From positions 78,047 to 142,046 of the forward strand of contig MPNM01000003.1 of assembly GCA_002239025.1 (NCBI GenBank): 64,000 bases of DNA. The letters run 5' to 3'. Source of the stretch: Chloroflexi bacterium bin125 (GTDB taxonomy: Bacteria > Chloroflexota > Dehalococcoidia > Bin125). The notes under the pieces were generated by a model. It saw only the letters and a list, made by a program, of their open reading frames with translations. It did not search any database and was not told where the DNA came from. Position numbers and translations under genes: made by a program. Below are positions 23,159-32,140 of this stretch, piece after piece (position 1 is the stretch's first letter; every line of letters begins with the position of its first letter).

Positions 23159-25671
23159 TGACCACCCAGCGCCGGCCGACGCAGACGCTTCAGTCCATGC
23201 TGGCGCTGGAGGAAAAGCTGGGCTACCTCGATCGGGCGGTTTCGGGCGGCCTCGATACGTACTTGCGCAACGTGCTCAAGGAGGGAGATCAGCGTCAGTT
23301 CTTCACACGTATCGTTGCAGCGCTGCCGAGGGAGGGTTACGCGTCGCTCTCACCGGAGCAGCGACGCAGTTGGGCTGTCAATGTCGTAGCAGCGCTCAAA
23401 CCTGGATCGCCGGCAAAGGGCGCCACGTCCCGTCAGTCGAAGCAGGAACCTCGGACTACGCTTGAAGCCGCCGAACCTCGCCGTAAAGCCACACGAGCCA
23501 AATCGGCTCGGCGTCGGCCGGCTGCGACATTCGAAGACGACGACCCGCTCGCGCGCGACGTATCGGTGTTGGGACGCATCCCGTCGCAATCGCGCAAGGC
23601 GATGACGACGCTGGGGATCAACACGGTCTACGACCTGCTCTGGCATCTGCCACGTCGCTACGAGGACTGGCGCAATGTCCGCTCGATCTCCGACGCATTG
23701 GAAGGCATCGAGCTGACCATCGTCGGTGAGATCGCCAGCATTGGTGTGAAGTACTTACGCAAGGGACGGCAGGCGACTGAGGCGGTCGTGCGCGACGGCT
23801 CTGGCAGTCTGCGCGTCTGGTGGTGGTCGCAGCCCTACCTGGCGCGCACGTTGCGTCCAGGCATGCGAGTCGGCCTCTCCGGCAGGATCGATGTGCGCGG
23901 ACGCCAGCTGCAGATGGTCTCGCCCGAGTGGGAGCGGCTCGACGATCCGGACGACGACACGGTGCATGTTGGTCGTCTCTCTCCGGTCTATCCGCGCTCG
24001 AAGGGGCTGCCCAATCGGACGATCCGACGACTGGCGCACGTGGCGGTGCGCGACTATCTGCCGCTGCTGGCGGAGTCGTTGCCGCCGCACATCGTGCTCG
24101 AGCACCAGTTCCCCTCCGAGGCCGACGCGCTGCGGATGATCCACTTCCCCGAGGAAATGACGGATCTCGACGCGGCCCGGCAGCGAATCGCATTTCAGGA
24201 ACTGCTCTCGATTCAACTTGCGGTCCTGTCGCGAAAACGCGAGGCGCGACTCCGTTCGGACGCGCCACCGATCGCAATGCCCGGCGATTTTCTCGACACA
24301 TTTCTTGGAGCGCTGCCATTCGAATTGACCGTCGCCCAGCAGCGTGTGTTGACCGAGATCCGGAACGACATGTTCCACCGCGAGCCGATGGCCCGGTTGT
24401 TGCAGGGTGATGTCGGGTCGGGCAAGACCGTGGTCGCCGCCGCAGCCATGTTGGCCTCGGTGCGGGCCGGCCATCAGACCGTGCTGATGGCGCCGACCGA
24501 GGTGCTGGCCTCGCAGCACTTCGAGACCTTCCAACGGCTCTTCGCCGGGCAGGACCACGCCGACGGTGACCAGCTCTGGCATAACTACAGCCTGGCTCCA
24601 GCACTGGGGCGTCCGGTGCGGATGGCGCTGTTGACGGGCAGTGTGCGGGCCGCGCGCAAACGGCAGATTCACCAGGAGATGGAGAGCGGCATGCTCGACC
24701 TGGTGGTCGGCACGCACGCACTGATCCAGGAGAGCGCCAACTTCAAAGACCTCGGCCTCGCCGTCGTCGATGAGCAGCACCGATTCGGCGTCCTGCAGCG
24801 CGATGCGCTGCGCAGCAAGGGTCGCAGTCCGCATTTGTTGGTGATGACAGCGACGCCGATTCCACGAACGCTGGCGCTGACGGTCTACGGCGAGTTGGAC
24901 TCATCGGTGATCGACGAACTGCCGCCAGGTCGGCTACGTGTGCAAACGCAGATCGTGGCGCCATCGGACCGCGAGGAGATCGTCTACCGGCGCATCCGCG
25001 AAGAAGCGAAGTTGGGCCGACAGTCGTTCGTCATTTGTCCATTGGTCGAGGAGTCGGACAAGCTCGAAGCCGAAGCCGCGACGGAGCAGTTCGAGTCTCT
25101 GCGCAACGGCCCGTTGCGTGAACTGGCGTCTCGGATCCGGCTGCTGCATGGGCGGATGTCGTCGGAGGACAAGCAGTCGGTGATGGCCGATCTGGCCAAC
25201 GGCGATGCCGACGTGCTGGTCTCGACGATCGTGGTCGAAGTCGGCGTCGACTTGCCCAGGGCCACAGTGATGGCGATTGAGGGCGCGGATCGGTTCGGCC
25301 TGGCGCAGTTGCACCAGCTGCGCGGACGCGTGGGACGCAGCGACATGGAGTCGGTCTGTTACCTGATCTCGGAAACCGAACTGGACCAGAGTCGTCAGCG
25401 GTTGGAACTGATGGTGCAGACGTCGAACGGATTCGAGCTGGCCGAGGCCGACCTCGAGATGCGAGGTCCGGGCGAGTACTTCGGAACGCGTCAGTCAGGC
25501 TTGCCCGAGCTGCGCGTCGCCAAGCTCACCGATCACGAGACGTTGAATCTGGCGAGGAACTGGGCCAACCGGATCCTGGATGAAGATCCACACCTGCGCG
25601 CCCCCGAGCATCGGCTGCTGAGAGATCGGGCCAAGGGATTTGACGTCTCAGGTGCGACGGCAGTGCACTAG
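23158..25671 (+). CDS. recG: ATP-dependent DNA helicase RecG
   Basis: RecG remodels stalled replication forks and Holliday junctions. I chose the ATG at 23158, which overlaps the degV stop, giving 837 residues. About 150 N-terminal residues precede the family core, longer than the roughly 690-residue enterobacterial form but common in Chloroflexota and Deinococcus relatives. The OB-fold wedge lies around residues 185-260; Walker A GDVGSGKT is near residue 420, the DEQH box near 538, followed by TATPIPRTLALT, and the C-terminal helicase half has VEVGVDLPRATVMAIEGADR and QLRGRVGRS. Confidence 0.95.
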   Translation: MTTQRRPTQTLQSMLALEEKLGYLDRAVSGGLDTYLRNVLKEGDQRQFFTRIVAALPREGYASLSPEQRRSWAVNVVAALKPGSPAKGATSRQSKQEPRTTLEAAEPRRKATRAKSARRRPAATFEDDDPLARDVSVLGRIPSQSRKAMTTLGINTVYDLLWHLPRRYEDWRNVRSISDALEGIELTIVGEIASIGVKYLRKGRQATEAVVRDGSGSLRVWWWSQPYLARTLRPGMRVGLSGRIDVRGRQLQMVSPEWERLDDPDDDTVHVGRLSPVYPRSKGLPNRTIRRLAHVAVRDYLPLLAESLPPHIVLEHQFPSEADALRMIHFPEEMTDLDAARQRIAFQELLSIQLAVLSRKREARLRSDAPPIAMPGDFLDTFLGALPFELTVAQQRVLTEIRNDMFHREPMARLLQGDVGSGKTVVAAAAMLASVRAGHQTVLMAPTEVLASQHFETFQRLFAGQDHADGDQLWHNYSLAPALGRPVRMALLTGSVRAARKRQIHQEMESGMLDLVVGTHALIQESANFKDLGLAVVDEQHRFGVLQRDALRSKGRSPHLLVMTATPIPRTLALTVYGELDSSVIDELPPGRLRVQTQIVAPSDREEIVYRRIREEAKLGRQSFVICPLVEESDKLEAEAATEQFESLRNGPLRELASRIRLLHGRMSSEDKQSVMADLANGDADVLVSTIVVEVGVDLPRATVMAIEGADRFGLAQLHQLRGRVGRSDMESVCYLISETELDQSRQRLELMVQTSNGFELAEADLEMRGPGEYFGTRQSGLPELRVAKLTDHETLNLARNWANRILDEDPHLRAPEHRLLRDRAKGFDVSGATAVH

Positions 25672-25694
25672 AAGGCACTTGATCGGCTGGCAGT

Positions 25695-25713
25695 TGCTGT
25701 GCCACCCACAGCA
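25695..25713 (+). terminator. Weak hairpin after recG
   Basis: A 7-bp stem (TGCTGTG with CACAGCA) and 5-nt loop lies 23 nt after the recG stop. No strong T-run follows, so termination would be weak. It may instead be an attenuating structure in the argS leader. Confidence 0.3.
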
Positions 25714-25793
25714 GTTGGTAGAGTTTCCGAGAAGAGGATCGTTCTCTATCGGACTCGAGTTGCACATTAGAGGACGCAACGCTGGGAGACGAA

Positions 25794-27662
25794 ATGACCA
25801 CTGACTCCGACACCCGGCAGGCAATCTCGCAGGCGCTTCGCAAAGCCCTCAGGCAGGCCCAAAACGATGGTGTCCTCCCGCCGATAACGCCGCCCGAACT
25901 GACAGTTGTGCGCCCCCAAAACCAAGAGCACGGGGACTACTCCTGCAACGTCGCGATGAGGCTGGCTGGCGCGATGCGGATGTCACCTCTAGAGATTGCG
26001 CAACAAATCCAAGCTCGGATTGAGCACGCAAGCCCAACAGAATCAGTGGAGGTCGCACCCCCTGGATTTCTCAACATCCGACTCTCTCCTGCATGGAAGC
26101 GCGAACAGCTTCGTACAGTGATCGCCGTTGGTGATCAGTGGGGGCGGGTCAGCCTTGGTGGCGGGAAACGAGTGCAAGTAGAGTTCGTTTCGGCCAATCC
26201 TACCGGGCCCTTGCAACTCGGCAATGCACGGGGTGCTGTGTTGGGTGATGTGCTGGCTTCAGTATTGGATGCTGCCGGGTTCGACGTTCAGCGCGAGTAC
26301 TACATAAATGACACCGGGGAACAGATTCGACTCTTCGGCCTCACGCTGTTTGCACGATATCATCAACACTTCTACCGTGAAATGGAGCTTCCTGAAGGGG
26401 CGTATCAGGGAGAGTACATGAAGGACATAGCCTCCGATATGGCTAGGCTGTTTGGCGAAAAATGGCTTGACAATAGTGCCGGTCTTCCGGAGGAGTTTGT
26501 TCGTCGTGGATTAGGATTGATGATCGATCAGATACGCAAAGATCTCTTAGATCTAAACATCGACTACGATCATTGGCAGTCTGAGACAGCCCTCTATCGT
26601 CCTTTTGATACAAATCGTGACACCGTTTCCAGCTTTGAAGCGGCCATGACACTTCTTAGGGATGGCGGCTACACCGTCGAAAAGGAAGGAGCAGAGTGGT
26701 TCCGCACTGCTGCCTTCGGAGGTGAACAGGACGAAGTCCTGATTCGCAGTAACGGAAAACCTACTTATTTCGCGAGCGATGTTGCGTACCATTATAACAA
26801 GTTTATTGAGCGTCGTTTTGACATTGTGATCGACGTATGGGGTGCCGATCATCACGGGCATGTGGCGCGTACGAAGTCGGCAGTAGATGCAATTGGAGCG
26901 AATGGCGAGAGTCTTGAAGTTGTTCTCTACCAGCTGGTCCATCTGCGGCGTGGTCGGGAGCGTGTTCGGATTTCGAAGCGGACCGGTGAGCTTGTCACCC
27001 TACGAGAGCTTGTTGATGAAGTGGGAGCAGACGCCGTTCGATTCTTCCTCTTGCAACGGTCCGCCGACGCGCAAATGGACTTTGACCTGGAAGCAGCGGT
27101 GTCCCAGGACATGAGTCAGAATCCTGCGTCTTACGTTCAGTATGCCCATGTGCGTTGTGCCAGCGTAATCCGAGCTGCCAAAGACAAGGACTTGAAGGCT
27201 AGTCAAGAGCATCTGGAGTTGTTGGAGAAGGAAGTCGAAACTACTTTGGTAGATATGGTCTTGAAGCTTCCGGAAGTAGTAGCCGACATGGCGTCGCGTC
27301 GCGAGCCGCATCACTTGGCAAACTACGCGTTTGAATTAGCTTCAGCTTTCGCAGGCTTCTATACTCAATGCAAGATTGTGGACGAGGACGACGTTGAAAT
27401 GACAGGTGCTCGATTGACGCTTGTCGAGGCGACAAAGGCAGCTCTCTCTGGCGCTCTGAGGCTAATGGGAATCAAGGCTCGCAACTCAATGCATTTCCTG
27501 CGTAAGACTGGAGAGACTCCGCCGTTGCTCGTTCAGCATTCCGCAGTGGGGTTGCGTGGTGCTGTGGTCGACTCCGAGGGTCGTTACGAACGTGAGCGGG
27601 AACTGTCCTGGCGCAAAGAAGAGAGTCCGGACTCGCAATCACGTGATGAGGAACCGACCTAA
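25794..27662 (+). CDS. argS: Arginyl-tRNA synthetase with altered HIGH motif and foreign base composition
   Basis: A class I aminoacyl-tRNA synthetase that charges tRNA-Arg (622 residues). Family blocks are the N-terminal tRNA D-loop-binding domain with QEHGDYSCNVAMRL, the catalytic FVSANPTGPLQLGNARGAVLGD, REYYINDTGEQI, VWGADHHGHVARTK, and the KMSKS-equivalent RVRISKRTGELVT. The HIGH motif reads QLGN (residues 141-144) where HVGH or HIGH/HIGN is usual. The core normally ends after LMGIKARNSM near residue 566; about 55 extra residues follow. From roughly 25,980 to 27,500 the GC content falls to about 40-53% by eye, against 60-70% at both ends of the gene and in its neighbours. GGGAG lies ahead of the ATG. 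It overlaps trpS by 1 nt. Confidence 0.93.
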   Translation: MTTDSDTRQAISQALRKALRQAQNDGVLPPITPPELTVVRPQNQEHGDYSCNVAMRLAGAMRMSPLEIAQQIQARIEHASPTESVEVAPPGFLNIRLSPAWKREQLRTVIAVGDQWGRVSLGGGKRVQVEFVSANPTGPLQLGNARGAVLGDVLASVLDAAGFDVQREYYINDTGEQIRLFGLTLFARYHQHFYREMELPEGAYQGEYMKDIASDMARLFGEKWLDNSAGLPEEFVRRGLGLMIDQIRKDLLDLNIDYDHWQSETALYRPFDTNRDTVSSFEAAMTLLRDGGYTVEKEGAEWFRTAAFGGEQDEVLIRSNGKPTYFASDVAYHYNKFIERRFDIVIDVWGADHHGHVARTKSAVDAIGANGESLEVVLYQLVHLRRGRERVRISKRTGELVTLRELVDEVGADAVRFFLLQRSADAQMDFDLEAAVSQDMSQNPASYVQYAHVRCASVIRAAKDKDLKASQEHLELLEKEVETTLVDMVLKLPEVVADMASRREPHHLANYAFELASAFAGFYTQCKIVDEDDVEMTGARLTLVEATKAALSGALRLMGIKARNSMHFLRKTGETPPLLVQHSAVGLRGAVVDSEGRYERERELSWRKEESPDSQSRDEEPT

Positions 27663-28684
27663 TGTCAAACGGAATGAAGCCACAGGATCGCGTGTTCGCG
27701 GGCATCCGTGCGACCGGCCGGCAGCACATAGGCAATTACCTGGGCGCGATCCAGAACTTCGTCGCGCTGCAGGAGAAGTACGAGTGCATCTATTCGATCG
27801 TCGACCTGCACTCGCTGACAACGCTGACTGACACGGACCAACTTCGCGACAACGTGCGCGAGACCGCGCTGGACTTGCTCGCCTCGGGTATTCGGCCTGA
27901 GGAGACAATCCTCTACACGCAATCGCACGTCCCCGAGATTTCGGAGTTGCACCTGCTGCTCTCGATGGTCACGCCGATCGGCCGGCTGATGAACGTGCCG
28001 ACGTTCAAGGAGAAGGCCAAATCACAGCCCGACAACGTCAACTACGGGCTCGTCGGCTATCCCGTCCTGCAGACGGCTGACATCGTCCTCTACCGGGCCA
28101 ACAAGGTGCCGGTCGGCGAGGACCAGTTGCCTCACCTCGAACTCGCTCGTGAGATCGTACGGCGGTTCAACAACATCTTCGGCGACACCTTCCCCGAGCC
28201 CGAGGCAGAGCTGACCAGCGCGCCGATGGTGCTCGGTTTCGACAATCGCAAGATGTCTAAGTCGTACGGCAATGCCGTTGACGTCGCCGCGACGCCGGAG
28301 GAGACATTCCAGGCGATCCGCACCGCCATCACCGATCCGCAACGAGTCCGGCGCACGGATCCAGGCGATCCTGATGTCTGCAACGTCTACTCATTGCATG
28401 GATTCTTTGGACCGGACAAGCAGCCGGAGATCGCGTCGGCCTGCCGCAGCGCCGAGATCGGCTGCGTCGACTGTAAGAAGCAGCTCTCCGACTCGGTCAA
28501 CGATTACTTCGCACCGATCAGGGCGCGTCGGGAAGAGTTAGCTGCCGATCCAGACGCAGTTGATGAAATCCTCCTGGACGGAGCACGCCGTGCACGCGTG
28601 ATCGCCGCTGAGGTCCTGGCTGACGTCAAAGATGCGATTGGTCTGCCAGCGTCGTTGCCTGAGGTGGCGAACGCCAAGGTCTGA
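27662..28684 (+). CDS. trpS: Tryptophanyl-tRNA synthetase, probable [4Fe-4S] subclass
   Basis: A class I synthetase (340 residues) that charges tRNA-Trp. It shows the HIGH-equivalent GRQHIGNYLGA, the KMSKS motif RKMSKSYGN (residues 196-204), and YPVLQTADIVLYRA. Cys240, Cys261, Cys268 and Cys271 form C-x20-C-x6-C-x2-C, very close to the C-x22-C-x6-C-x2-C iron-sulfur motif known from Thermotoga maritima TrpRS. The cluster is thought to help anticodon recognition. The ATG shares a base with the argS stop (TAATG), so the two synthetases are coupled. Confidence 0.95.
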   Translation: MSNGMKPQDRVFAGIRATGRQHIGNYLGAIQNFVALQEKYECIYSIVDLHSLTTLTDTDQLRDNVRETALDLLASGIRPEETILYTQSHVPEISELHLLLSMVTPIGRLMNVPTFKEKAKSQPDNVNYGLVGYPVLQTADIVLYRANKVPVGEDQLPHLELAREIVRRFNNIFGDTFPEPEAELTSAPMVLGFDNRKMSKSYGNAVDVAATPEETFQAIRTAITDPQRVRRTDPGDPDVCNVYSLHGFFGPDKQPEIASACRSAEIGCVDCKKQLSDSVNDYFAPIRARREELAADPDAVDEILLDGARRARVIAAEVLADVKDAIGLPASLPEVANAKV

Positions 28685-28720
28685 ATGGACCTCGCCCCAA
28701 GGGAGATCCGCGCGCAAACC

Positions 28721-28849
28721 CGCTCCCCCTCGCAGGGGGAGCTGTCACGTAGTGACTGAGGGGGTCCCTCGGGCGTATTGACCTGGCAGACCGTGGCGGA
28801 GCCGGACTCCCTCCGCCTTCGGCACCTCCCCCTGCAAGGGGGAGGGGTG
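28721..28849. repeat. Family 1 intergenic palindromic repeat, copy 5
   Basis: Left arm 28721-28766 has GTCAC-GTA-GTGAC; right arm 28806-28849 has the GCCTTCGGC-type stem and CTCCCCCTGCAAGGGGGAG hairpin. It lies between convergent trpS and the Ddn-like gene. After the right arm the sequence TATGCACCAATCTCCG resembles the flanks of copies 7 and 8, so the unit extends past the hairpins. Confidence 0.8.
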
Positions 28850-28896
28850 AAGCTTATGCACCAATCTCCGAAGGCGTAGATATTGTTTTGTTGGAG

Positions 28897-29358
28897 CTAC
28901 TTCCGCTCGATCACCACGATCGGAATCTGCCGACCGGCGCCGCCGGCTCGGATGGCGTAGTCGAGATACGGGGAGAAGTCCTTGGCCATCAGGGCGAAGA
29001 GCTTGTCTCGTTCCGCGCCTTCCGCGGTTCGTGCGGTGGCATCGAACTGCTCGGTGCCGACCATCAACTGGACATCCGGGTTGGCGTCGATGTTGAGGTA
29101 CCAGGCTGGGTGATTTCTCGAGCCGCCCTTGCTGGCGACGATCACGTATGCGTCATCGGACTCGCCGTAGATCAACGGCAGCGTCCGCCACTCGCCCGAC
29201 TTCCGGCCCTTGGCCGCCAACAGCAGGCAGGGAATCGGACCGGAGCCGTCAGGACGGTCCCACATGTGGCCTTCTTCGCCACCGGAGTTGAGGTATTGCT
29301 CGGTGTGCGTGCGGATCCAGTCGGGGAGGTTCGGGTCGACGGTGAAGATGTCGGACAT
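28897..29358 (-). CDS. Ddn-like deazaflavin (F420)-dependent nitroreductase family protein
   Basis: A 153-residue split-barrel protein of the Ddn/FDR group, which use F420H2 or related flavins to reduce quinones and other compounds. Signatures are LLLAAKGRKSGEWRTLPLIYG and VASKGGSRNHPAWYLNIDANP, and the C-terminal block PIVVIERK. The cofactor assignment follows the family; F420 synthesis genes are not in the window, but two luciferase-like enzymes that often use F420 are. An AGAGAG ribosome-binding site precedes the ATG. Confidence 0.85.
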   Translation of the reverse strand: MSDIFTVDPNLPDWIRTHTEQYLNSGGEEGHMWDRPDGSGPIPCLLLAAKGRKSGEWRTLPLIYGESDDAYVIVASKGGSRNHPAWYLNIDANPDVQLMVGTEQFDATARTAEGAERDKLFALMAKDFSPYLDYAIRAGGAGRQIPIVVIERK

Positions 29359-29410
29359 GCTGGCTCTCTCTAAAGCTTGTAAACGTCTTGCCGCAAAGTC
29401 TAAGCCGTCC

Positions 29411-29459
29411 CAGACCTCCCCCTTTGGGGGAGGTGTCGCGAAGTGACGGAGGGGGCCGC
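29411..29459. repeat. Family 1 repeat, single arm (copy 6)
   Basis: Only one arm is present: the CTCCCCC hairpin, GTCGC-GAA-GTGAC and GGAGGGGG. It lies just after the end of the leftward carboxyltransferase gene and before the Ddn-like gene, both on the minus strand. The stem here has one mismatch-type change (G-C to G-T). Confidence 0.75.
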
Positions 29460-29469
29460 GGAGTACTGC

Positions 29470-31038
29470 TTAAGGCCGTACGCCGGCTTTCCCCTTGACG
29501 CCGAGGGTTGCCGAGATGGTTTCGTAGGCGTGCTCAAGGAATCGATAGATGTACGAACGGGTCTGTCGCGGATCAATGATGTCCTCGATTCCGAACGCCT
29601 CGGCCGTGCGGAACGGGTTGCGGAACTGGAGCAGATGCTCCTCAAGCTCGCGGCGGCGTTGGTCGGGGTCGGGCGCGCTCTCAATCTCGCGTCGGTAGGC
29701 GGCTGCGACGCCACCTTCAATCGGGATGGACCCCCAGTCGCCCGAGGGCCAGCCGACGCGGTAGTTGATCGAGCCGACATTGGCCGTGGCCTGGCCGGCC
29801 ATGCCGTAGTTCTTTCGCGTGATCACGGTAAACACCGGCACGGTGGCCAGGTAGGTCGCCCAATAGGCGCGCATTCCATGACGCAGCGTTCCCGTCGCTT
29901 CAGCTTGCGGGCCGAGCATGAACCCGGGCACATCGGCGACGAAAACGAGCGGGATGTGGAAGTGGTCGCACAGCTCGACGAAATGACCCTGCTTGTCGGC
30001 CGAGTCCGCGGTCATCGCACCTGCCAGCATGCTGGGGTTGTTGGCCACAATGCCGACGACGTATCCGCCAACGCGGGCAAAGAGCGTGTGCACGGTCGTG
30101 CCGAACTCAGGCTTGACCTCAAAGAACTCGCCGTCGTCGACGATCAGCTCCACGACCCTCAGCATGTTGTAAGGCCTCGTCCGCTTGCGCGGGACGATGC
30201 TCAGTAGCTCTTCTTCCTCGCGGTCGGGCGGATCGTCTGTGGACTTGAAGGGAGGCTGCTGGTAGACGTTCTGCGGCATGTAACTGAGGAATGCCTGCAT
30301 CTGCTCGATGGCGTCGAGCTCGTCTTTGGCTCGGTTGTCGATGGCGCCGGACATCGCCACATGAATGTCGGGCCCGCCGAGTTGGTCTTTGGTCACGTCC
30401 TGGCCTAGGGCACGTTTGACCAGCGGCGGACCGCCGGCGAAGAGCGCTCCCTGGGGCGTCATCACGGTGAAGTGGCCGAGCATGGCTCGCGCGGCGACGC
30501 CACCGGCAGTGGCGCCGGCGACACCGAAGATGAGCGGCACTTCCTGGCCGGCTCGAATGTCCGGGCCAAACACATCGAAGCTGCTCGGTAGGTGGCCGTG
30601 GCCGTCGCCCTCGGCAGCGACGTTGGCGCCCGCGCCCTCGTGAAAGACGAACAGTGGGACCCGGTACTCGCGGGCCATGTCGGCGAGGAACAGGCTTTTG
30701 AATCGTTCCTGGGTGCTGATATCCGCCGCGCCACCGCCGACCGTGAAGTCTTCGCCGCCAACCACAACAGACCGGCCATCGATTTTGGCAAGTCCGCCGA
30801 TGTAGGGCAACGGTTTGAAGTCCTTGAATTGCCGATCTTCGTACGCGCCATAACCGGCGAGGCCTCCGATTTCGTGGAAGCTGCCGGGATCGACAAGCGC
30901 GTCGATCCGGTCGCGGATGGTGAGCTTGCCCAGCTCTCGCTGGCGGTTGACGCGTTCCTCGCCGCCCATGTTGAGCGCCAGCTTGCGGCGCAGGTTCAGT
31001 TCATCAACTTCAGGTTGCCAGTCGGTTGGTTCGGACAT
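29470..31038 (-). CDS. Acyl-CoA carboxylase carboxyltransferase (beta) subunit
   Basis: A 522-residue crotonase-fold carboxyltransferase that moves CO2 from biotin to an acyl-CoA (acetyl-, propionyl- or similar). Family blocks are KLTIRDRIDALVDPGSFHEI, GGEDFTVGGGA, the first oxyanion region with AGATAGGVAARAMLGHF, GGPPLVKRALGQDV, and in the C-terminal half VGIVANNPSMLAGAM, FVADVPGFMLGP and RKNYGMAGQA. No biotin carboxylase or biotin carrier gene is in the window, so partners lie elsewhere. A second, clearly diverged paralogue is at 59158. Substrate cannot be assigned. SD-like CTGGAG precedes the ATG. Confidence 0.9.
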   Translation of the reverse strand: MSEPTDWQPEVDELNLRRKLALNMGGEERVNRQRELGKLTIRDRIDALVDPGSFHEIGGLAGYGAYEDRQFKDFKPLPYIGGLAKIDGRSVVVGGEDFTVGGGAADISTQERFKSLFLADMAREYRVPLFVFHEGAGANVAAEGDGHGHLPSSFDVFGPDIRAGQEVPLIFGVAGATAGGVAARAMLGHFTVMTPQGALFAGGPPLVKRALGQDVTKDQLGGPDIHVAMSGAIDNRAKDELDAIEQMQAFLSYMPQNVYQQPPFKSTDDPPDREEEELLSIVPRKRTRPYNMLRVVELIVDDGEFFEVKPEFGTTVHTLFARVGGYVVGIVANNPSMLAGAMTADSADKQGHFVELCDHFHIPLVFVADVPGFMLGPQAEATGTLRHGMRAYWATYLATVPVFTVITRKNYGMAGQATANVGSINYRVGWPSGDWGSIPIEGGVAAAYRREIESAPDPDQRRRELEEHLLQFRNPFRTAEAFGIEDIIDPRQTRSYIYRFLEHAYETISATLGVKGKAGVRP

Positions 31039-31118
31039 CGCGCGCTCCAGGATGCTGCGCGATCAAACTAGCGGATCGGCTATCACAGTTCGCCCGACGC
31101 GGTTCGCCTATTCGCGAA

Positions 31119-32021
31119 TCAGGCCGAGGCCGCTGCGCCGAGCCAACCGATGAGCAGCAGCGGCAACATTGGCACGATCAACCATCGCTGTATTCGCAGG
31201 CGCACCTCGGTGATTCGGCGCATGAGCATCCAGATGCAGAACAGTCCGACGATGACGAAGTAGAGCAGCGGCGCCAGCATCCAGGCGAGACTGCCGCCGG
31301 ACAGGTTGATTGAAGCAGCCGCGAGCGCCAGTGCGGCCGCGAGTATGGCCCAGGACATGGAGATCGCTGTGTCGATGCCCAGCCAGTGCAGCACCGAGCG
31401 AGAGCCGTCGACATCGTCGATTTCGAAGTCCGGCAGCTTGTAGATCATGAACGTGGCCGTACCGGTCAGCGCGCCGACCGGGATGACCCAGAGCAGATGC
31501 GCACTGGTAAAGCTCGCATCTGCCGTCTGGATTGCGCCGACCGGCAAGAGGACGCCGATCAGGCCAAATGCCGCGAACCCGAGCAGCGATCCGCGCCAGG
31601 CGTAGCTGTACAGGGCGGCTGCGGCGAGCATGGCCAGGCCGATCACACCCACGCGCCAATCGGTCAGGAATCCAATCACGCAGCCCAGCGCGGTCGGGAT
31701 CAGGGCCGCGAGCAGCGCCGATTTCGGCGTCATCTTCGATGCCGGGATCGGTCGCATCAGCCTGCTAGTGGCGTCGATCTTGGCGTCGAGGGCGTTGTTG
31801 ATCAGTCCGGCGGCGTAGGCAAACGCCACGATCATGCCGCCGTACTGGAACGGAACTCCCCAGTAGAGCGAGCCCTCGGCTGCGGTCAGCACCATCAATG
31901 CCGAGGTGACCAGCATCCAGCTGGCGGTGGTCGGACGGCAGAGTTCCATCCAGGCATACGTGCGGCTACGCAACAGCCTGATTCGCCAGTCGACTTGCGG
32001 GTCGGGGTCGTGCTCTGTCAC
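31119..32021 (-). CDS. UbiA-family membrane prenyltransferase
   Basis: A 300-residue protein with about nine membrane helices. The first prenyl-diphosphate motif is NNALDAKIDATSRLMRPIP (an NDxxDxxxD-type block) and the second is YKLPDFEIDDVDGSRS, both with Asp clusters as in UbiA, MenA and geranylgeranyl transferases. It should attach an isoprenoid chain to an aromatic or other acceptor in the membrane. The acceptor (quinone, chlorophyll-like or lipid headgroup) is not determined. The start is GTG at 32021, 6 nt downstream of a TAAGCT box. Confidence 0.83.
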   Translation of the reverse strand: MTEHDPDPQVDWRIRLLRSRTYAWMELCRPTTASWMLVTSALMVLTAAEGSLYWGVPFQYGGMIVAFAYAAGLINNALDAKIDATSRLMRPIPASKMTPKSALLAALIPTALGCVIGFLTDWRVGVIGLAMLAAAALYSYAWRGSLLGFAAFGLIGVLLPVGAIQTADASFTSAHLLWVIPVGALTGTATFMIYKLPDFEIDDVDGSRSVLHWLGIDTAISMSWAILAAALALAAASINLSGGSLAWMLAPLLYFVIVGLFCIWMLMRRITEVRLRIQRWLIVPMLPLLLIGWLGAAASA

Positions 32022-32027
32022 TGAGTC

Positions 32028-32033
32028 AGCTTA
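32028..32033 (-). promoter_or_regulatory. -10 box (TAAGCT) for leaderless UbiA-family mRNA
   Basis: TAAGCT lies 6 nt before the GTG at 32021 and no ribosome-binding site is visible. Confidence 0.5.
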
Positions 32034-32065
32034 TTCGCCAACTCGTCGATCTTCAGCGATGTACA

Positions 32066-32092
32066 TTCACAATCAGGTCGTCTACATATACT
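32066..32092 (+). promoter_or_regulatory. Promoter for the SPFH gene
   Basis: TTCACA (32066-32071) and TATACT (32087-32092) are separated by 15 bp, slightly shorter than ideal. Transcription would start near 32099, leaving a 40-nt leader that ends in GGAG at 32131, 6 nt before the ATG. This gene therefore has a normal leader, unlike its divergent neighbour. Confidence 0.45.
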
Positions 32093-32140
32093 CGCTACCA
32101 ATATCGAGCATCGGACGACCACAATTGACAGGAGCACCCT

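Noticed and set aside
25672..25793. T-box or other riboswitch leader ahead of argS
   Set aside because: Only a weak hairpin is seen; no T-box core (AGGGUGGNACCGCG-like) or specifier loop was found.
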